Part shown: piece by piece, positions 25,505 through 34,054 of the stretch
Position numbering within the stretch: the first letter of the stretch is position 1
Layout: each line of letters opens with the position of its first letter
Assembly (NCBI GenBank): GCA_002747395.1
Contig: PDPE01000012.1
Coordinates: forward strand, 1-39,098
Origin: Pseudomonadota bacterium
GTDB lineage: Bacteria; Pseudomonadota; Gammaproteobacteria; Pseudomonadales; Oleiphilaceae
Length of the DNA stretch: 39,098 nt
Direction of reading: 5' to 3'
Notes under the pieces: model-generated
What the model saw: the letters and a program-made list of their open reading frames with translations, nothing else
Database searches by the model: none
What the model was told of the DNA's origin: nothing
Made by a program: the position numbers and the translations under genes

Positions 25505-26338
25505 ATGCTTGTTACGAATCGTTTCCTTTTTACTTTATTGGTACTTTTTTCTTGTGCCAGCCCCCACCTGATGGCTTCTCCCCACTCCGCTCTTACCGAT
25601 CGGGTGTTCGAAAAGTCGGGGCTGTCTACCCTGGTGAAGGAGTTCCCGGCAATGATTAAAGAGGGAATGAAAGCCAGCCTTCAACAGCATGGTGAGCATT
25701 CAATTACCGATATTAACCGGTTGGAATCCATCATAGATTCATCGGTTGATACCGAAAAAATGAGTACAGATATACGCAGCCACCTGGCAAAGGGCCTAAA
25801 TGATCAGGAGTTGACCCGTGTGCTGCAATGGTTTGAATCACCGCTGGGCAGCAAGGTGGTCAAACTGGAAGCAGCGGCCTCCTCGGCAGACAGTTTTCAG
25901 AAAATGAGCGAGCAGGCACTGTCCTTACAGAAAAAATTCAGGGGAACACCCAGGGAGAAACTGTTCAACAAATTTGACAGGGCCACAAGAGCCACAGAGG
26001 CCGGCCTGGAAACGGCAATGGCTGTTCAGCGGGCTTTGGTGGCTGAATTTACCCGGGGTACCAATATCGACGGTGACTATAATCAATTGCTCGAACTGGT
26101 AGAAGCCAACCGGTTTATGACTCGAGGAGTGGTCGGACAACAGGTGTTTACCGGCTATTTATATACCTATCAGACACTTGGAGTAGAAGAAATCAATGAT
26201 TATATCCGGTTTGCAGAGACGCCGTCCGGCTCAAGGTTTTTTCGGGTAGCGAATACCGCCATTCAGAAAGCCTTGTTGGCACCCTCCCGGGCCATTGGCA
26301 AAAAACTGTTTGATGTTATTGGCAAAAAACCTGATTAA
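25505..26338 (+). CDS. Exported DUF2059-like protein
   Basis: Predicted periplasmic protein of 277 residues with a signal peptide (MLVTNRFLFTLLVLFSCASPHLMAS, cut near residue 25). The DUF2059-type motif appears twice: ELTRVLQWFESPLGSKV (about 103) and EEINDYIRFAETPSGSRF (about 227), suggesting an internal duplication of a helical unit. Function is unknown in this family. An extended -10 promoter lies 100 bp upstream and GAGG sits about seven bases before the ATG. The next gene (CHAD) starts about 90 bp downstream on the same strand, so a common transcript is possible. Confidence 0.7.
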   Translation: MLVTNRFLFTLLVLFSCASPHLMASPHSALTDRVFEKSGLSTLVKEFPAMIKEGMKASLQQHGEHSITDINRLESIIDSSVDTEKMSTDIRSHLAKGLNDQELTRVLQWFESPLGSKVVKLEAAASSADSFQKMSEQALSLQKKFRGTPREKLFNKFDRATRATEAGLETAMAVQRALVAEFTRGTNIDGDYNQLLELVEANRFMTRGVVGQQVFTGYLYTYQTLGVEEINDYIRFAETPSGSRFFRVANTAIQKALLAPSRAIGKKLFDVIGKKPD

Positions 26339-26428
26339 CCTGCCCTGGCAATAGCATTGGCTGCATTGACAACAGCGGTTGAAGCAAGACAAGAGCAACA
26401 ATACCACACAAAAAGAGTACCCAACCTT

Positions 26429-28033
26429 ATGCATCAATTTGATGATTTTGCATTTCTGGATCCTGACGCACTGCAGTTTGGCAGTGCCCGAAAGGCCGGA
26501 CGAAAGGCGCTGGATCTGGCCTCCATTTTTGCCAGTGACTACCATATCGAAACATCTGACACTATTTCATACCAGGCCACTGTGCTGGACGCATTTGGCA
26601 TGCCAGCCTATCAATCAGGACATTTGCTGTTAACGCTTTCTGTCAATAACCACGCTCACCTTTTGGCTCTGTCAGAGGAGAAAATATCAGGCTTTCTTCC
26701 CGTGTCGACTGCCGAACCGGGGTTTTATCAGGAACTGAACCCTTCAGCCGAGTCCGGCTTTCAGGCAAAGGACGTGGTCGATTTGATCAGGCAGACCTGC
26801 GATCTTTGGAAACTTCAAAGCAGATTGCAGCTCGCCATAACCAACCGGCAATACCGGTTTCTCAATAAAAAAGGCAAGACGCTGGTTATTGTTAACATTG
26901 ATCGTTGCCAGTGGCCGACTGTTAACGGCTCTGCAGAGGAGGTTGCGTTTGTTTCCGTGGCTCCCCTGGTTGGCTTCGATAGCCATGCCGACAAGGTCAG
27001 AAAGGCGCTTGCCGGGCACCCGGCAGCAATAGAGAAAAGTTTTTTTGATAAAGTCAACATTCAGTTCGATGCCCTTCTGGCCCAGGAGAGCCTGACAGAC
27101 TGCACCATCAGGCCCGAACTGCCGGCCCTTTCTGCCATCAAAATGCTTTTGGCACAGTCTACACAGGGTATGATCCTGCATACCAGGGGCATAATAGAGG
27201 ATATTGACACCGAGTTTCTCCACCAATACCGGGTCAACCTGAGAAAATGCCGTTCCTTGATGAAGGAGTTCAAAAAACTTGTTCCTGAAGCCATCCTGCT
27301 TGAATTTAACGGCTTTTTCAAAACCCTGGGCAAATTGACTGCCAATGTCAGGGATCTGGATGTGTATGAGCTGATGCTGGAAGACTGGCTGCGCCAAGCA
27401 AACGATGCAGACAGAAAAAGCCTGATGCCCTTTGTCAACTTCATTCACAAAAGGCGGGAAGAAGCCCTTGCCGACTTGCTGGACTACATAAAAAACCCGG
27501 AATACGGCAGGCTGATTGCGGCCTGGCAGCTTTTTCTGGCTGAAACCGAAGTGGCAAGCGAGAATCAGCCAACTTTGACGATTGACAAAGTGGCAGCAAA
27601 AAGAATTAAAAAGTGTTTCGACAAACTGCTTCGCGATGGCAATGAATTGCATGCCGATTCCCCTGATGAGGAGTTTCATACATTGAGGCTGGATTTCAAA
27701 CGATTGCGCTATTTACTCGAATACTTTACCGATATCTTCGCCAGCAAGGACTACCTGAAACTCATCAAAATGATTAAAAAATTGCAGACCATATTGGGTG
27801 ATTTTCAGGACATCACTGTGCAGAAGGAAAAAATGCATCACTTTGCAGAAGAGCTTGCCAAAGACAAGAAAGTCGGTTACGACACCTTTATGCTGCTTGG
27901 CCAGATGAGTGAGAAAATCAGCGGGAGTCATGACGACCTGAAAAACCGGTTTATCGAGTTGTTCCCGGCACTCGAGGCTCCCGAGGTTATGCAAGTGACC
28001 AACACCCTGTCAGAAATAAAGGTGGGCCGCTGA
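26429..28033 (+). CDS. CHAD domain protein (polyphosphate-binding type)
   Basis: CHAD domains are all-helical, with two basic repeats of conserved His/Arg/Lys, and bind inorganic polyphosphate. Here the two signatures are LHQYRVNLRKCRSLMKEF (about residues 265-280) and FHTLRLDFKRLRYLLEYF (about 416-433), both with intact basic residues. The N-terminal 230 residues are not recognised. They might be a degenerate CYTH-like or a separate targeting domain. The start at 26429 (MHQFDDFAF) is preferred over a TTG at 26357 but neither has a strong ribosome site. The ParA-type ATPase gene starts one base after the stop, so the two are coupled and probably act together. Confidence 0.82.
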   Translation: MHQFDDFAFLDPDALQFGSARKAGRKALDLASIFASDYHIETSDTISYQATVLDAFGMPAYQSGHLLLTLSVNNHAHLLALSEEKISGFLPVSTAEPGFYQELNPSAESGFQAKDVVDLIRQTCDLWKLQSRLQLAITNRQYRFLNKKGKTLVIVNIDRCQWPTVNGSAEEVAFVSVAPLVGFDSHADKVRKALAGHPAAIEKSFFDKVNIQFDALLAQESLTDCTIRPELPALSAIKMLLAQSTQGMILHTRGIIEDIDTEFLHQYRVNLRKCRSLMKEFKKLVPEAILLEFNGFFKTLGKLTANVRDLDVYELMLEDWLRQANDADRKSLMPFVNFIHKRREEALADLLDYIKNPEYGRLIAAWQLFLAETEVASENQPTLTIDKVAAKRIKKCFDKLLRDGNELHADSPDEEFHTLRLDFKRLRYLLEYFTDIFASKDYLKLIKMIKKLQTILGDFQDITVQKEKMHHFAEELAKDKKVGYDTFMLLGQMSEKISGSHDDLKNRFIELFPALEAPEVMQVTNTLSEIKVGR

Positions 28034-28034
28034 T

Positions 28035-28817
28035 ATGACGAAAATTGTAGCTGTATTTAATATCAAAGGCGGCGTTGGCAAAACAACCAGCTCGGTAAAC
28101 CTGGCTGCCATGGCGGCTTCCCGCGGTTTCAAAACACTGCTTTGGGATATGGATCCTCAGGGGGCGACCTCGTTTTATTTGCGGGTGAAAAACAAGATAA
28201 AAGGTGGGGTGTCCGGTTTGACCAGCGGAAAACACCCGGTGACCCGACAGATAAAAGCATCGGATTATCGCGACCTTCATGTGTTACCTGCTGACATCAG
28301 CTACCGTCTGATGGACGAGCAGATACGAAAGGCCGGACAAAAATCATCCAGATATATCAGAGAGATTCTCAAGCCTGTTCTCGACGATTATGACATGGTG
28401 ATCGTAGACTGTCCTCCCCAGCTCAGTGAAACCATCGCCGGCCTGCTCCGGGTGGTAGACCTGTTACTGGTACCATCCATCCCTACCATACTGTCATTGA
28501 GGACAGTAAAGCAGATGCAAGGATTTATAAAAAAAGACCTGAATAGTCCGGTTAAAATGAGGGTGTTTTTCAGTCAGGTAGATATGAGAAAAGCGATGCA
28601 TCGTAATATTGTTGAAAAATTCCTGTTAAAAAACAACCGGGTTTCACTTCAGACCATAATTCCTTCGAGCAGTGATGTAGAAAAAATGGGGATCGAGCTG
28701 GCACCGTTTATTCACTTTGAACCTGACCACAAGGTGACGAACCTGTACGGCCAACTCTGGGATGAAATACAGGAAATACTCATGCTTGAGATCAGGCCCG
28801 GATTAAAGCTCAGATAG
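28035..28817 (+). CDS. ParA/MinD-family ATPase (orphan, no ParB)
   Basis: Deviant Walker A ATPase of the ParA group that positions cargo by dynamic gradients on the nucleoid. The 260-residue product has the motif KGGVGKTT (11-18) with the signature lysine K11, Walker A' as DMDPQGATSF and the B-type motif VIVDCPPQL. There is no N-terminal DNA-binding domain and no parB nearby, so it is not a standard chromosome or plasmid partition pair. One base separates it from the CHAD gene. This points to a dedicated cargo system in which the CHAD protein is the adaptor, comparable in logic to McdA-McdB for carboxysomes. The cargo assignment is inference. Confidence 0.88.
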   Translation: MTKIVAVFNIKGGVGKTTSSVNLAAMAASRGFKTLLWDMDPQGATSFYLRVKNKIKGGVSGLTSGKHPVTRQIKASDYRDLHVLPADISYRLMDEQIRKAGQKSSRYIREILKPVLDDYDMVIVDCPPQLSETIAGLLRVVDLLLVPSIPTILSLRTVKQMQGFIKKDLNSPVKMRVFFSQVDMRKAMHRNIVEKFLLKNNRVSLQTIIPSSSDVEKMGIELAPFIHFEPDHKVTNLYGQLWDEIQEILMLEIRPGLKLR

Positions 28818-28890
28818 GGCCTTCCGCAAGCCCTGGCCATTGCTTCGCCCGGGGTTCGGCAGTTTTGGGCCCGGTCTGCCAAATACAGGC

Positions 28891-29244
28891 CTATCTTTCC
28901 CGATAAGGCGGCCAGCCAAGCGGCTTGCCCGCCAACAAGTGCAAGTGTATGTGGTACACTTCCTGCCCACCGTGGCCGTTACAGTTCATCACCACCCGGT
29001 AACCATCTTCATCAAACCCCTGATCTTTGGCGATTTTCCCGGCAACAATAAACAATTGACCAATGACCTCACGATCTGATTCTTCAATATCATTGATGGT
29101 GGCAATCGCTTTTTTGGGAATAATCAGCAGGTGTACAGGCGCTTGCGGGTTAATGTCTTTAAATGCGAGGCATTGCTCGTCTTCATAGACGATATCGGCA
29201 GGAATTTCACGATTGATAATTTTGGTGAAAAGAGTGTCAGACAT
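28891..29244 (-). CDS. hinT: HIT family purine nucleoside phosphoramidase
   Basis: HinT hydrolyses AMP-lysine and related purine phosphoramidates. The 117 residues carry the histidine triad HIHLHLL (H98, H100, H102) near the C-terminus, preceded by the typical start MSDTLFTKIINREIPADIVYEDE and the LIIPKKAI strand. The start at 29244 is the family start. The longer frame from 29274 adds ten unrelated residues. It is 73 bp convergent with the ParA gene and 88 bp downstream of ubiF on the same strand. Confidence 0.94.
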   Translation of the reverse strand: MSDTLFTKIINREIPADIVYEDEQCLAFKDINPQAPVHLLIIPKKAIATINDIEESDREVIGQLFIVAGKIAKDQGFDEDGYRVVMNCNGHGGQEVYHIHLHLLAGKPLGWPPYRER

Positions 29245-29332
29245 AGAATTCCATCCATTGTATGTATTCAACATGTGGTAATGAAAACGTGACGAAGAAA
29301 GCAGCTGTTTTCCCGATCAATTTCACCACCGG

Positions 29333-30610
29333 CTAACGAAACAACAGTTTGGGTGGTTGCTTTATGCCCGTGGCATATTGCAACACTTGCTGTTTGGCAA
29401 AAGGCAGTTTATCCGCCAGATTCAGCCCCAGATTACGGAGCAGCCTGAGTGGCGCATGGGTATTGCTGAAAGCGTGGTAAAACAGATCCATCGCCAACAT
29501 CATCTGGCTGTTTAACGGACGCCGCTCGGACTCATAGTTTTCAAGCGAGCTTTTATCCCCCGGATCTGTGAGCGGCACCCCCTTTCGGGAAAGAATTTGC
29601 ACCAGTGCGACTACATCCTGAAAGCCCAGATTGACTCCCTGACCTGCCAGGGGGTTAATCGTATGAGCCGCATCTCCAACCAGTACCGCCCGCTTGTTAT
29701 GGTAGGTTTGGGCATGTCGTTTTATTAACGGGAAACAGCCTTTATCAACAATATGCGTGACCGCAGGGAGAGTGCCAGGATAGTTCCGCCCGATTTCATC
29801 AATCAGTTGCTGTTCACCCAGTTTCATTAGTCGATTGATGTTGTCCGCAGTGTTGTACCAGACCAGAGACCCATAGTGCCTGCCGGCCACATCCGGCAGC
29901 GGCAAAAATGCCAACGGGCCTGTGGGTGTAAATTCCTGCCAGGTGATATCCTCCTGGTGACCGTTATACTCCACTGTAATCACCATCGCCTGTTGATCAT
30001 ACTGGTTCGAGGTGAGCCCGATGTCTGCCCATTCGCGCACTTTGGACAAGGCTCCGTCGGCACCTGTGACCAGCTTCACCTCGACGGGTGGCTGCTCTTT
30101 GATGCTGATCGTGACTTTATCGGGTGAAAAAGCCAGCCCCTCCAGGATAGCCGGGCACATCAGGGTAATAGTGGGCAGTGATGCCATCGCCTGGTGAAGA
30201 GCAAGCCAGGTCACATTGTTTTCCACAATGGCTCCGAGCTCCGGCTCATTAATCTCCTTGCAATCAAACAGCGTTCCCTGACGACGACCCTGTTTGAGAA
30301 AAGGCAAATCGGGCGGTTGTTTTTCCCACACCGCAAGTCGACGATAAGGGCACCTGCGCATGCTTTCAATATATTGCCAGGCACCATAGTCAGCCAGCAT
30401 CTTTTCACTGGCAAGGCTCAGGGCGGAAACACGAATGCCAGGGGTGGACAGGGGGTCGAAGGGCGGCGGCAACTGTCGGTCAAACACCACAACCCGGTAA
30501 CCGACCCGGGCCAATCCGCAGGCAAGCGCCGAGCCAACCATGCCAGCGCCTACAATACCAATATCAAACTGACTGCCTGGCTGGTTATTTTCGTGTGCTG
30601 GTAAATTCAT
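29333..30610 (-). CDS. ubiF: Ubiquinone biosynthesis hydroxylase UbiF
   Basis: FAD monooxygenase of the UbiH/UbiF/VisC family, predicted to hydroxylate demethoxyubiquinol (C6) in ubiquinone synthesis. The 425 residues show the Rossmann GIVGAGMVGSALA (about 18-30), the UbiF-type stretch RVSALSLASEKML followed by MRRCPYRRLAVWE, WQEFTPTGPLAFLPL, and the flavin/ribityl motif GDAAHTINPLAGQGVNLG (about 308-325). The PYRRL-VWE and QEFTPTGP stretches fit UbiF better than UbiH. Some gammaproteobacteria use Coq7 for this step, so its presence is informative about the lineage. It is divergent from degQ. Confidence 0.88.
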   Translation of the reverse strand: MNLPAHENNQPGSQFDIGIVGAGMVGSALACGLARVGYRVVVFDRQLPPPFDPLSTPGIRVSALSLASEKMLADYGAWQYIESMRRCPYRRLAVWEKQPPDLPFLKQGRRQGTLFDCKEINEPELGAIVENNVTWLALHQAMASLPTITLMCPAILEGLAFSPDKVTISIKEQPPVEVKLVTGADGALSKVREWADIGLTSNQYDQQAMVITVEYNGHQEDITWQEFTPTGPLAFLPLPDVAGRHYGSLVWYNTADNINRLMKLGEQQLIDEIGRNYPGTLPAVTHIVDKGCFPLIKRHAQTYHNKRAVLVGDAAHTINPLAGQGVNLGFQDVVALVQILSRKGVPLTDPGDKSSLENYESERRPLNSQMMLAMDLFYHAFSNTHAPLRLLRNLGLNLADKLPFAKQQVLQYATGIKQPPKLLFR

Positions 30611-30769
30611 CAGGTCACTGCTCCCGCTTTACTTTTGTCTGACTAATCATATAGTAATACCATGCACAGTAAAAGGCGCAGCAAAGAAGAGGATAATTCA
30701 GGGCCAGGACGAGCTTGTACGCCGACTTTGCTGCTTTTCAGCCAGATTCATCTCGAACAAGGAATACGA

Positions 30770-32161
30770 ATGAACACTGTTATTGGCCGCTCTGTCATTT
30801 TCGCACTCGCTTGCCTGCTGGTTTGCCTGGCAAGCCTGTCACGGGCCGGTGTGCCTGTTTCCCTTTTCGGTACCAATGCCGATGGCCTGCCTTCGTTGTC
30901 GCCAATGCTTCGGAAGGTTACACCCGCTGTCGTAAATATTGCCACCTATACCCATGTCCGCCGCAGCAACCCGTTACTCCAGGATCCCTTTTTTCGACGC
31001 TTCTTTGCCATTCCCGAAAGACCATCCCTGCGCCAGGGCACACCGAAACGCCGTACACAAAGCGCAGGCTCCGGCGTCATTGTGAATGCCGCAGAGGGAT
31101 TGATTCTGACCAATCACCATGTCATTGACGGGGCAGATGAAATTGAAGTCACCCTGCAAGACGGGCGCACGCTGGCGGCCAGATTATTAGGCTCTGACAA
31201 ACAGGTGGATATAGCCCTGCTGCAGATAAAGGCAGAACGGTTGAGTGAGGTAAAATGGGTTGATTCGAGCTCCTTGTCTGTAGGCGATTTTGTCGTGGCA
31301 ATCGGCAATCCGTTCGGCCTTGGACAAACAGTAACTTCAGGCATTGTCAGCGCCCTGGGACGAAGCGGCCTGGGCATCTATGGCTATGAAGATTTCATTC
31401 AGACCGATGCATCTATCAATCCGGGCAACTCCGGGGGGGCACTGGTTAACCTCAAGGGAGAGTTGATTGGAATCAACTCGGCCATCATTGCCCCGGCAGG
31501 CGGCAATGTAGGTATCGGTTTCGCGATTCCCGCTGAAATTGCCCATAACGTCATGCTTCAATTGCAGAAATTCGGGGCAGTAAGGCGGGGACAGTTGGGC
31601 GTGATCTTTCAGGATCTCACTGCCGACTTGTCAGATGCATTGGGCTTACCCATAAAGGACGGCGCCCTGGTTGTCAAAGTCGCCCCGGGGACACCGGCTG
31701 CAGAAGCAGGTATTCACCAGGGGGATGTGGTGGTGTCTGTTGATGGCAGGAAAATTCGACATTCCATCGACTTTCATAATCGAATTGGCCTGACGCCCGT
31801 TGGATCGAAAATGGAGTTGACAGTATTTCGCTCCGGAAAATTCATCCGGATCAGCGCCGTGGTGGGCGAGCGTGGCTCTTATTCCCGCAAGGGCGACGAG
31901 TTTCATGCTCTGTTAACCGGTGTGATCTTCAAAAATTACTATGGAAACCGGCAAGATGACCAGCCCATGGCCGTAGTCGTTGTCGATCTTGAAGATGGCC
32001 CGGCCAAATCAGCCGGCCTGCGAAGGGGCGATATCATTGTTTCCAGCAATCGATACCGGGTGAGAAATATGAGAGAGCTGAAAAAAGTGGTTGCACTGTC
32101 AGACCAGGTTCTTTTCCGAATAGAGCGAGATGGCAGGTCTTACTATCTGGTAATCAGATAA
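30770..32161 (+). CDS. degQ: Periplasmic serine protease DegQ (Do/HtrA family)
   Basis: DegQ degrades and refolds misfolded envelope proteins. The 463-residue precursor has a signal peptide (about 1-25, ending SLSRAG), a trypsin-like domain with the triad H117 (TNHHVI), D147 (QVDIALL) and S221 (GNSGGAL), and two PDZ domains (about 265-350 and 375-460). The stretches SALGRSGL and FIQTDASINPGNSGG and the end YYLVIR match the DegQ group. An in-frame ATG at 30662 would add 36 residues with no signal character. ATG 30770 has AAGGA upstream and starts the signal peptide. It is divergent from ubiF and convergent with the YbaK-type gene. Confidence 0.92.
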   Translation: MNTVIGRSVIFALACLLVCLASLSRAGVPVSLFGTNADGLPSLSPMLRKVTPAVVNIATYTHVRRSNPLLQDPFFRRFFAIPERPSLRQGTPKRRTQSAGSGVIVNAAEGLILTNHHVIDGADEIEVTLQDGRTLAARLLGSDKQVDIALLQIKAERLSEVKWVDSSSLSVGDFVVAIGNPFGLGQTVTSGIVSALGRSGLGIYGYEDFIQTDASINPGNSGGALVNLKGELIGINSAIIAPAGGNVGIGFAIPAEIAHNVMLQLQKFGAVRRGQLGVIFQDLTADLSDALGLPIKDGALVVKVAPGTPAAEAGIHQGDVVVSVDGRKIRHSIDFHNRIGLTPVGSKMELTVFRSGKFIRISAVVGERGSYSRKGDEFHALLTGVIFKNYYGNRQDDQPMAVVVVDLEDGPAKSAGLRRGDIIVSSNRYRVRNMRELKKVVALSDQVLFRIERDGRSYYLVIR

Positions 32162-32243
32162 CTGACCGGACAGGGCGCCTGTAAACCCTGATACCGAACC
32201 GACCAGACAAATATGACAAGGTGCCGGTCACCACGGGCGTTGC

Positions 32244-32780
32244 CTAATCCAGCAGGTATTCCCGCACCTTCACCTTGTTCTCCATCCAGGACAGCCTTTT
32301 CCTTTTTGCCTCCGGCTTTACGAAGCCTTCCGACATTTTCACCGGATTGACCAGCTCGGCAAAATCACTGTATTGCATTTTGATGATTTCACTATGAGTA
32401 CCTGCGCTGAACGCTATTTCAGGATTATTTGAGAGTGTGTCGCACATATACACATTCATGCCGAACAGATTGCCAAATGGTGGCATGGCCCCTACTTCGC
32501 AATCCGGAAACGCATCCTTGAACTCTTCTTCGTCAGCCAGTTCGATAAAATCTGTACCCATGGCACGCATAAAGTGATCCCAACGGATTCTATAGGAGGC
32601 GGGCAAAACAACCATGGCCATATGGCCATCGATATCGATAATCACGGTTTTGGCCAGCCTGTCTCCGCAGATATGCGCTTTCTTGGCAATTTCCTGGGCG
32701 GTGTAGGCCCGCGAGTGCTTTATAGAAACAAATTGAATATTATTCGCATTCAAAAATTCTTTTAGTTGCTCGGCCGGCAT
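32244..32780 (-). CDS. YbaK/ProX-type aminoacyl-tRNA deacylase
   Basis: Free-standing editing-domain protein that should hydrolyse mischarged aminoacyl-tRNA. The 178 residues begin with FVSIKHSRAYTAQEIAKKAHICGDRLAKTVIIDIDG, where the LAKTV lysine is the conserved catalytic-site lysine of the YbaK/ProX fold. GAMPPFGNLFGMNVY and FSAGTHSEIIKMQYSDF match the substrate pocket and C-terminus. A C-terminal tail of about 25 basic residues extends beyond the domain. Which tRNA is edited cannot be told. It stands alone between degQ and a repeat-rich gap. Confidence 0.86.
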   Translation of the reverse strand: MPAEQLKEFLNANNIQFVSIKHSRAYTAQEIAKKAHICGDRLAKTVIIDIDGHMAMVVLPASYRIRWDHFMRAMGTDFIELADEEEFKDAFPDCEVGAMPPFGNLFGMNVYMCDTLSNNPEIAFSAGTHSEIIKMQYSDFAELVNPVKMSEGFVKPEAKRKRLSWMENKVKVREYLLD

Positions 32781-32896
32781 AAACGGAATCCCCTGAGAAA
32801 TATCAACATTTAATGCTAAGACTAGCCTGGTTGGCAGAAAACGAACAGATCAATTTGTTATCAGAACGTGAACAATTTGTTAAAAAAACTGCCTTT

Positions 32897-32936
32897 TGTG
32901 AAAGAAGTCACGCGATTGTAAAAGAAGTCAGGCGAT
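32897..32936. repeat. 20-bp tandem duplication in the ybaK-mscS gap
   Basis: Two adjacent 20-bp units (32897-32916 and 32917-32936) share AAAGAAGTCA and CGAT and differ at two positions. Just upstream CAATTTGTTA also occurs twice (32849-32858 and 32872-32881), so the gap has a history of short duplications. No gene is in the 217-bp gap. Confidence 0.7.
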
Positions 32937-32939
32937 GCC

Positions 32940-32968
32940 CGTGCGGCACAGATAAGGTATGCCGCACG
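32940..32968. other. Perfect 9-bp-stem hairpin downstream of mscS
   Basis: CGTGCGGCA (32940-32948) and TGCCGCACG (32960-32968) are perfect inverted repeats with an 11-base loop. It lies 30 bp beyond the mscS stop, so it may act as its transcript end, but there is no T run on either strand, and a factor-dependent stop or other structure is as likely. Confidence 0.6.
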
Positions 32969-32997
32969 GTCATCTCGACTCCATTCCCTGTCGCGAA

Positions 32998-33837
32998 TCA
33001 GGACACCTTGTGCATATATACATCCTGTTGCGGGAACGGGATAGAAATGCCTTCAGCATCAAACGCTTTTTTGACGTTTTCAGTCATATCAAAATAAATT
33101 CCCCAGTAATCACTGGCGTTTGCCCAAAGCCGTACTGTGAAGTTGACAGAGCTGTCGGCCAGTTCCGCAACGACAATCTGGCGAGCAGGTGTTTGCAGAA
33201 TACGCTTGTCTTCATCCGCCAGCCGATTAAGAATGGCTTTCGCCTTGTCAATGTCATCGTTGTAGCCAATGCCGAAGGACAAATCTATCCGGCGGGTCGA
33301 TTCTGCACTGATATTAATCAGGCTGCCATTCGACAATGCACCGTTTGGAATGATGACTCTTCTGTTATCCCCGGTGGTCAGGATAGTATTGAATATCTGG
33401 ATTTCACGTACTGTGCCCACAAAACCCTGAGCATCAATGACATCACCTACCTTGAAAGGCTTGAACAGTAATATCAATGCTCCGCCTGCAAAGTTCGCCA
33501 GGCTGCCCTGGAGTGCCAGGCCTACCGCCAAACCGGCCGCACCCAGCACTGCGATAAATGAGGTGGTTTGTATACCAACCATGGATGCCACCGAAATGAT
33601 GAGCATCACCTTCAGGCCCACTGATATCAGGCTGCGCAAAAAGCTTAACAAGGTAGCTTCAACCTTTGATGACAGCCCTTTTTCCACCGCTTTGACCAAA
33701 CGGTTAATGATCCACAACCCGATAACAAGCGTAAAAATTGCCATCAAAAGATTTGGACCATAGGTCTTTGCCATGGTGGTCAGCCAGTTGAGAATTTCGG
33801 CAAGTTTATCCTGCCCCGTGGTAACGATATCTTCCAT
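32998..33837 (-). CDS. mscS: Small-conductance mechanosensitive channel MscS
   Basis: Osmotic safety valve in the inner membrane. The 279 residues have three membrane helices (about 28-48, 63-85, 90-112), the last lining the pore with the Gly/Ala zipper FIAVLGAAGLAVGLALQGSLANFAGG. The MscS beta domain follows (GDVIDAQGFVGTVREIQIFNTIL, NGALSNGSLINIS), then the C-terminal alpha/beta vestibule. Length and motifs match E. coli MscS (286). The start at 33837 has AAGGAG (33844-33849 on this strand). A short hairpin CTTCAA-N4-TTGAAG at 33906-33921 lies upstream. Confidence 0.93.
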   Translation of the reverse strand: MEDIVTTGQDKLAEILNWLTTMAKTYGPNLLMAIFTLVIGLWIINRLVKAVEKGLSSKVEATLLSFLRSLISVGLKVMLIISVASMVGIQTTSFIAVLGAAGLAVGLALQGSLANFAGGALILLFKPFKVGDVIDAQGFVGTVREIQIFNTILTTGDNRRVIIPNGALSNGSLINISAESTRRIDLSFGIGYNDDIDKAKAILNRLADEDKRILQTPARQIVVAELADSSVNFTVRLWANASDYWGIYFDMTENVKKAFDAEGISIPFPQQDVYMHKVS

Positions 33838-34054
33838 TAACAGCTCCTTAATAGCTTCTTGAAAGTGGTAATTAATACAATGTATGAGGTTTGTCTATCC
33901 CGATTCTTCAACTAATTGAAGTAAAGGATTATTATGTTCGCAGCTCATAGCATGTATGACTGGAATCGGGACGAAAGGATACAAGATAACGTCAAATGAG
34001 AACAGTACTTATTACTCAGACCCGGTAAAACAATGGCATTGAAGTGAAAACCAG

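Noticed and set aside
26744..27679. Long minus-strand open frame opposite the CHAD gene (311 codons)
   Set aside because: It is antisense to a gene with clear domain signatures and shows no family features of its own.
32940..32968. Intrinsic terminator for mscS
   Set aside because: The stem is strong but there is no T run on either strand, so it is kept only as a hairpin.
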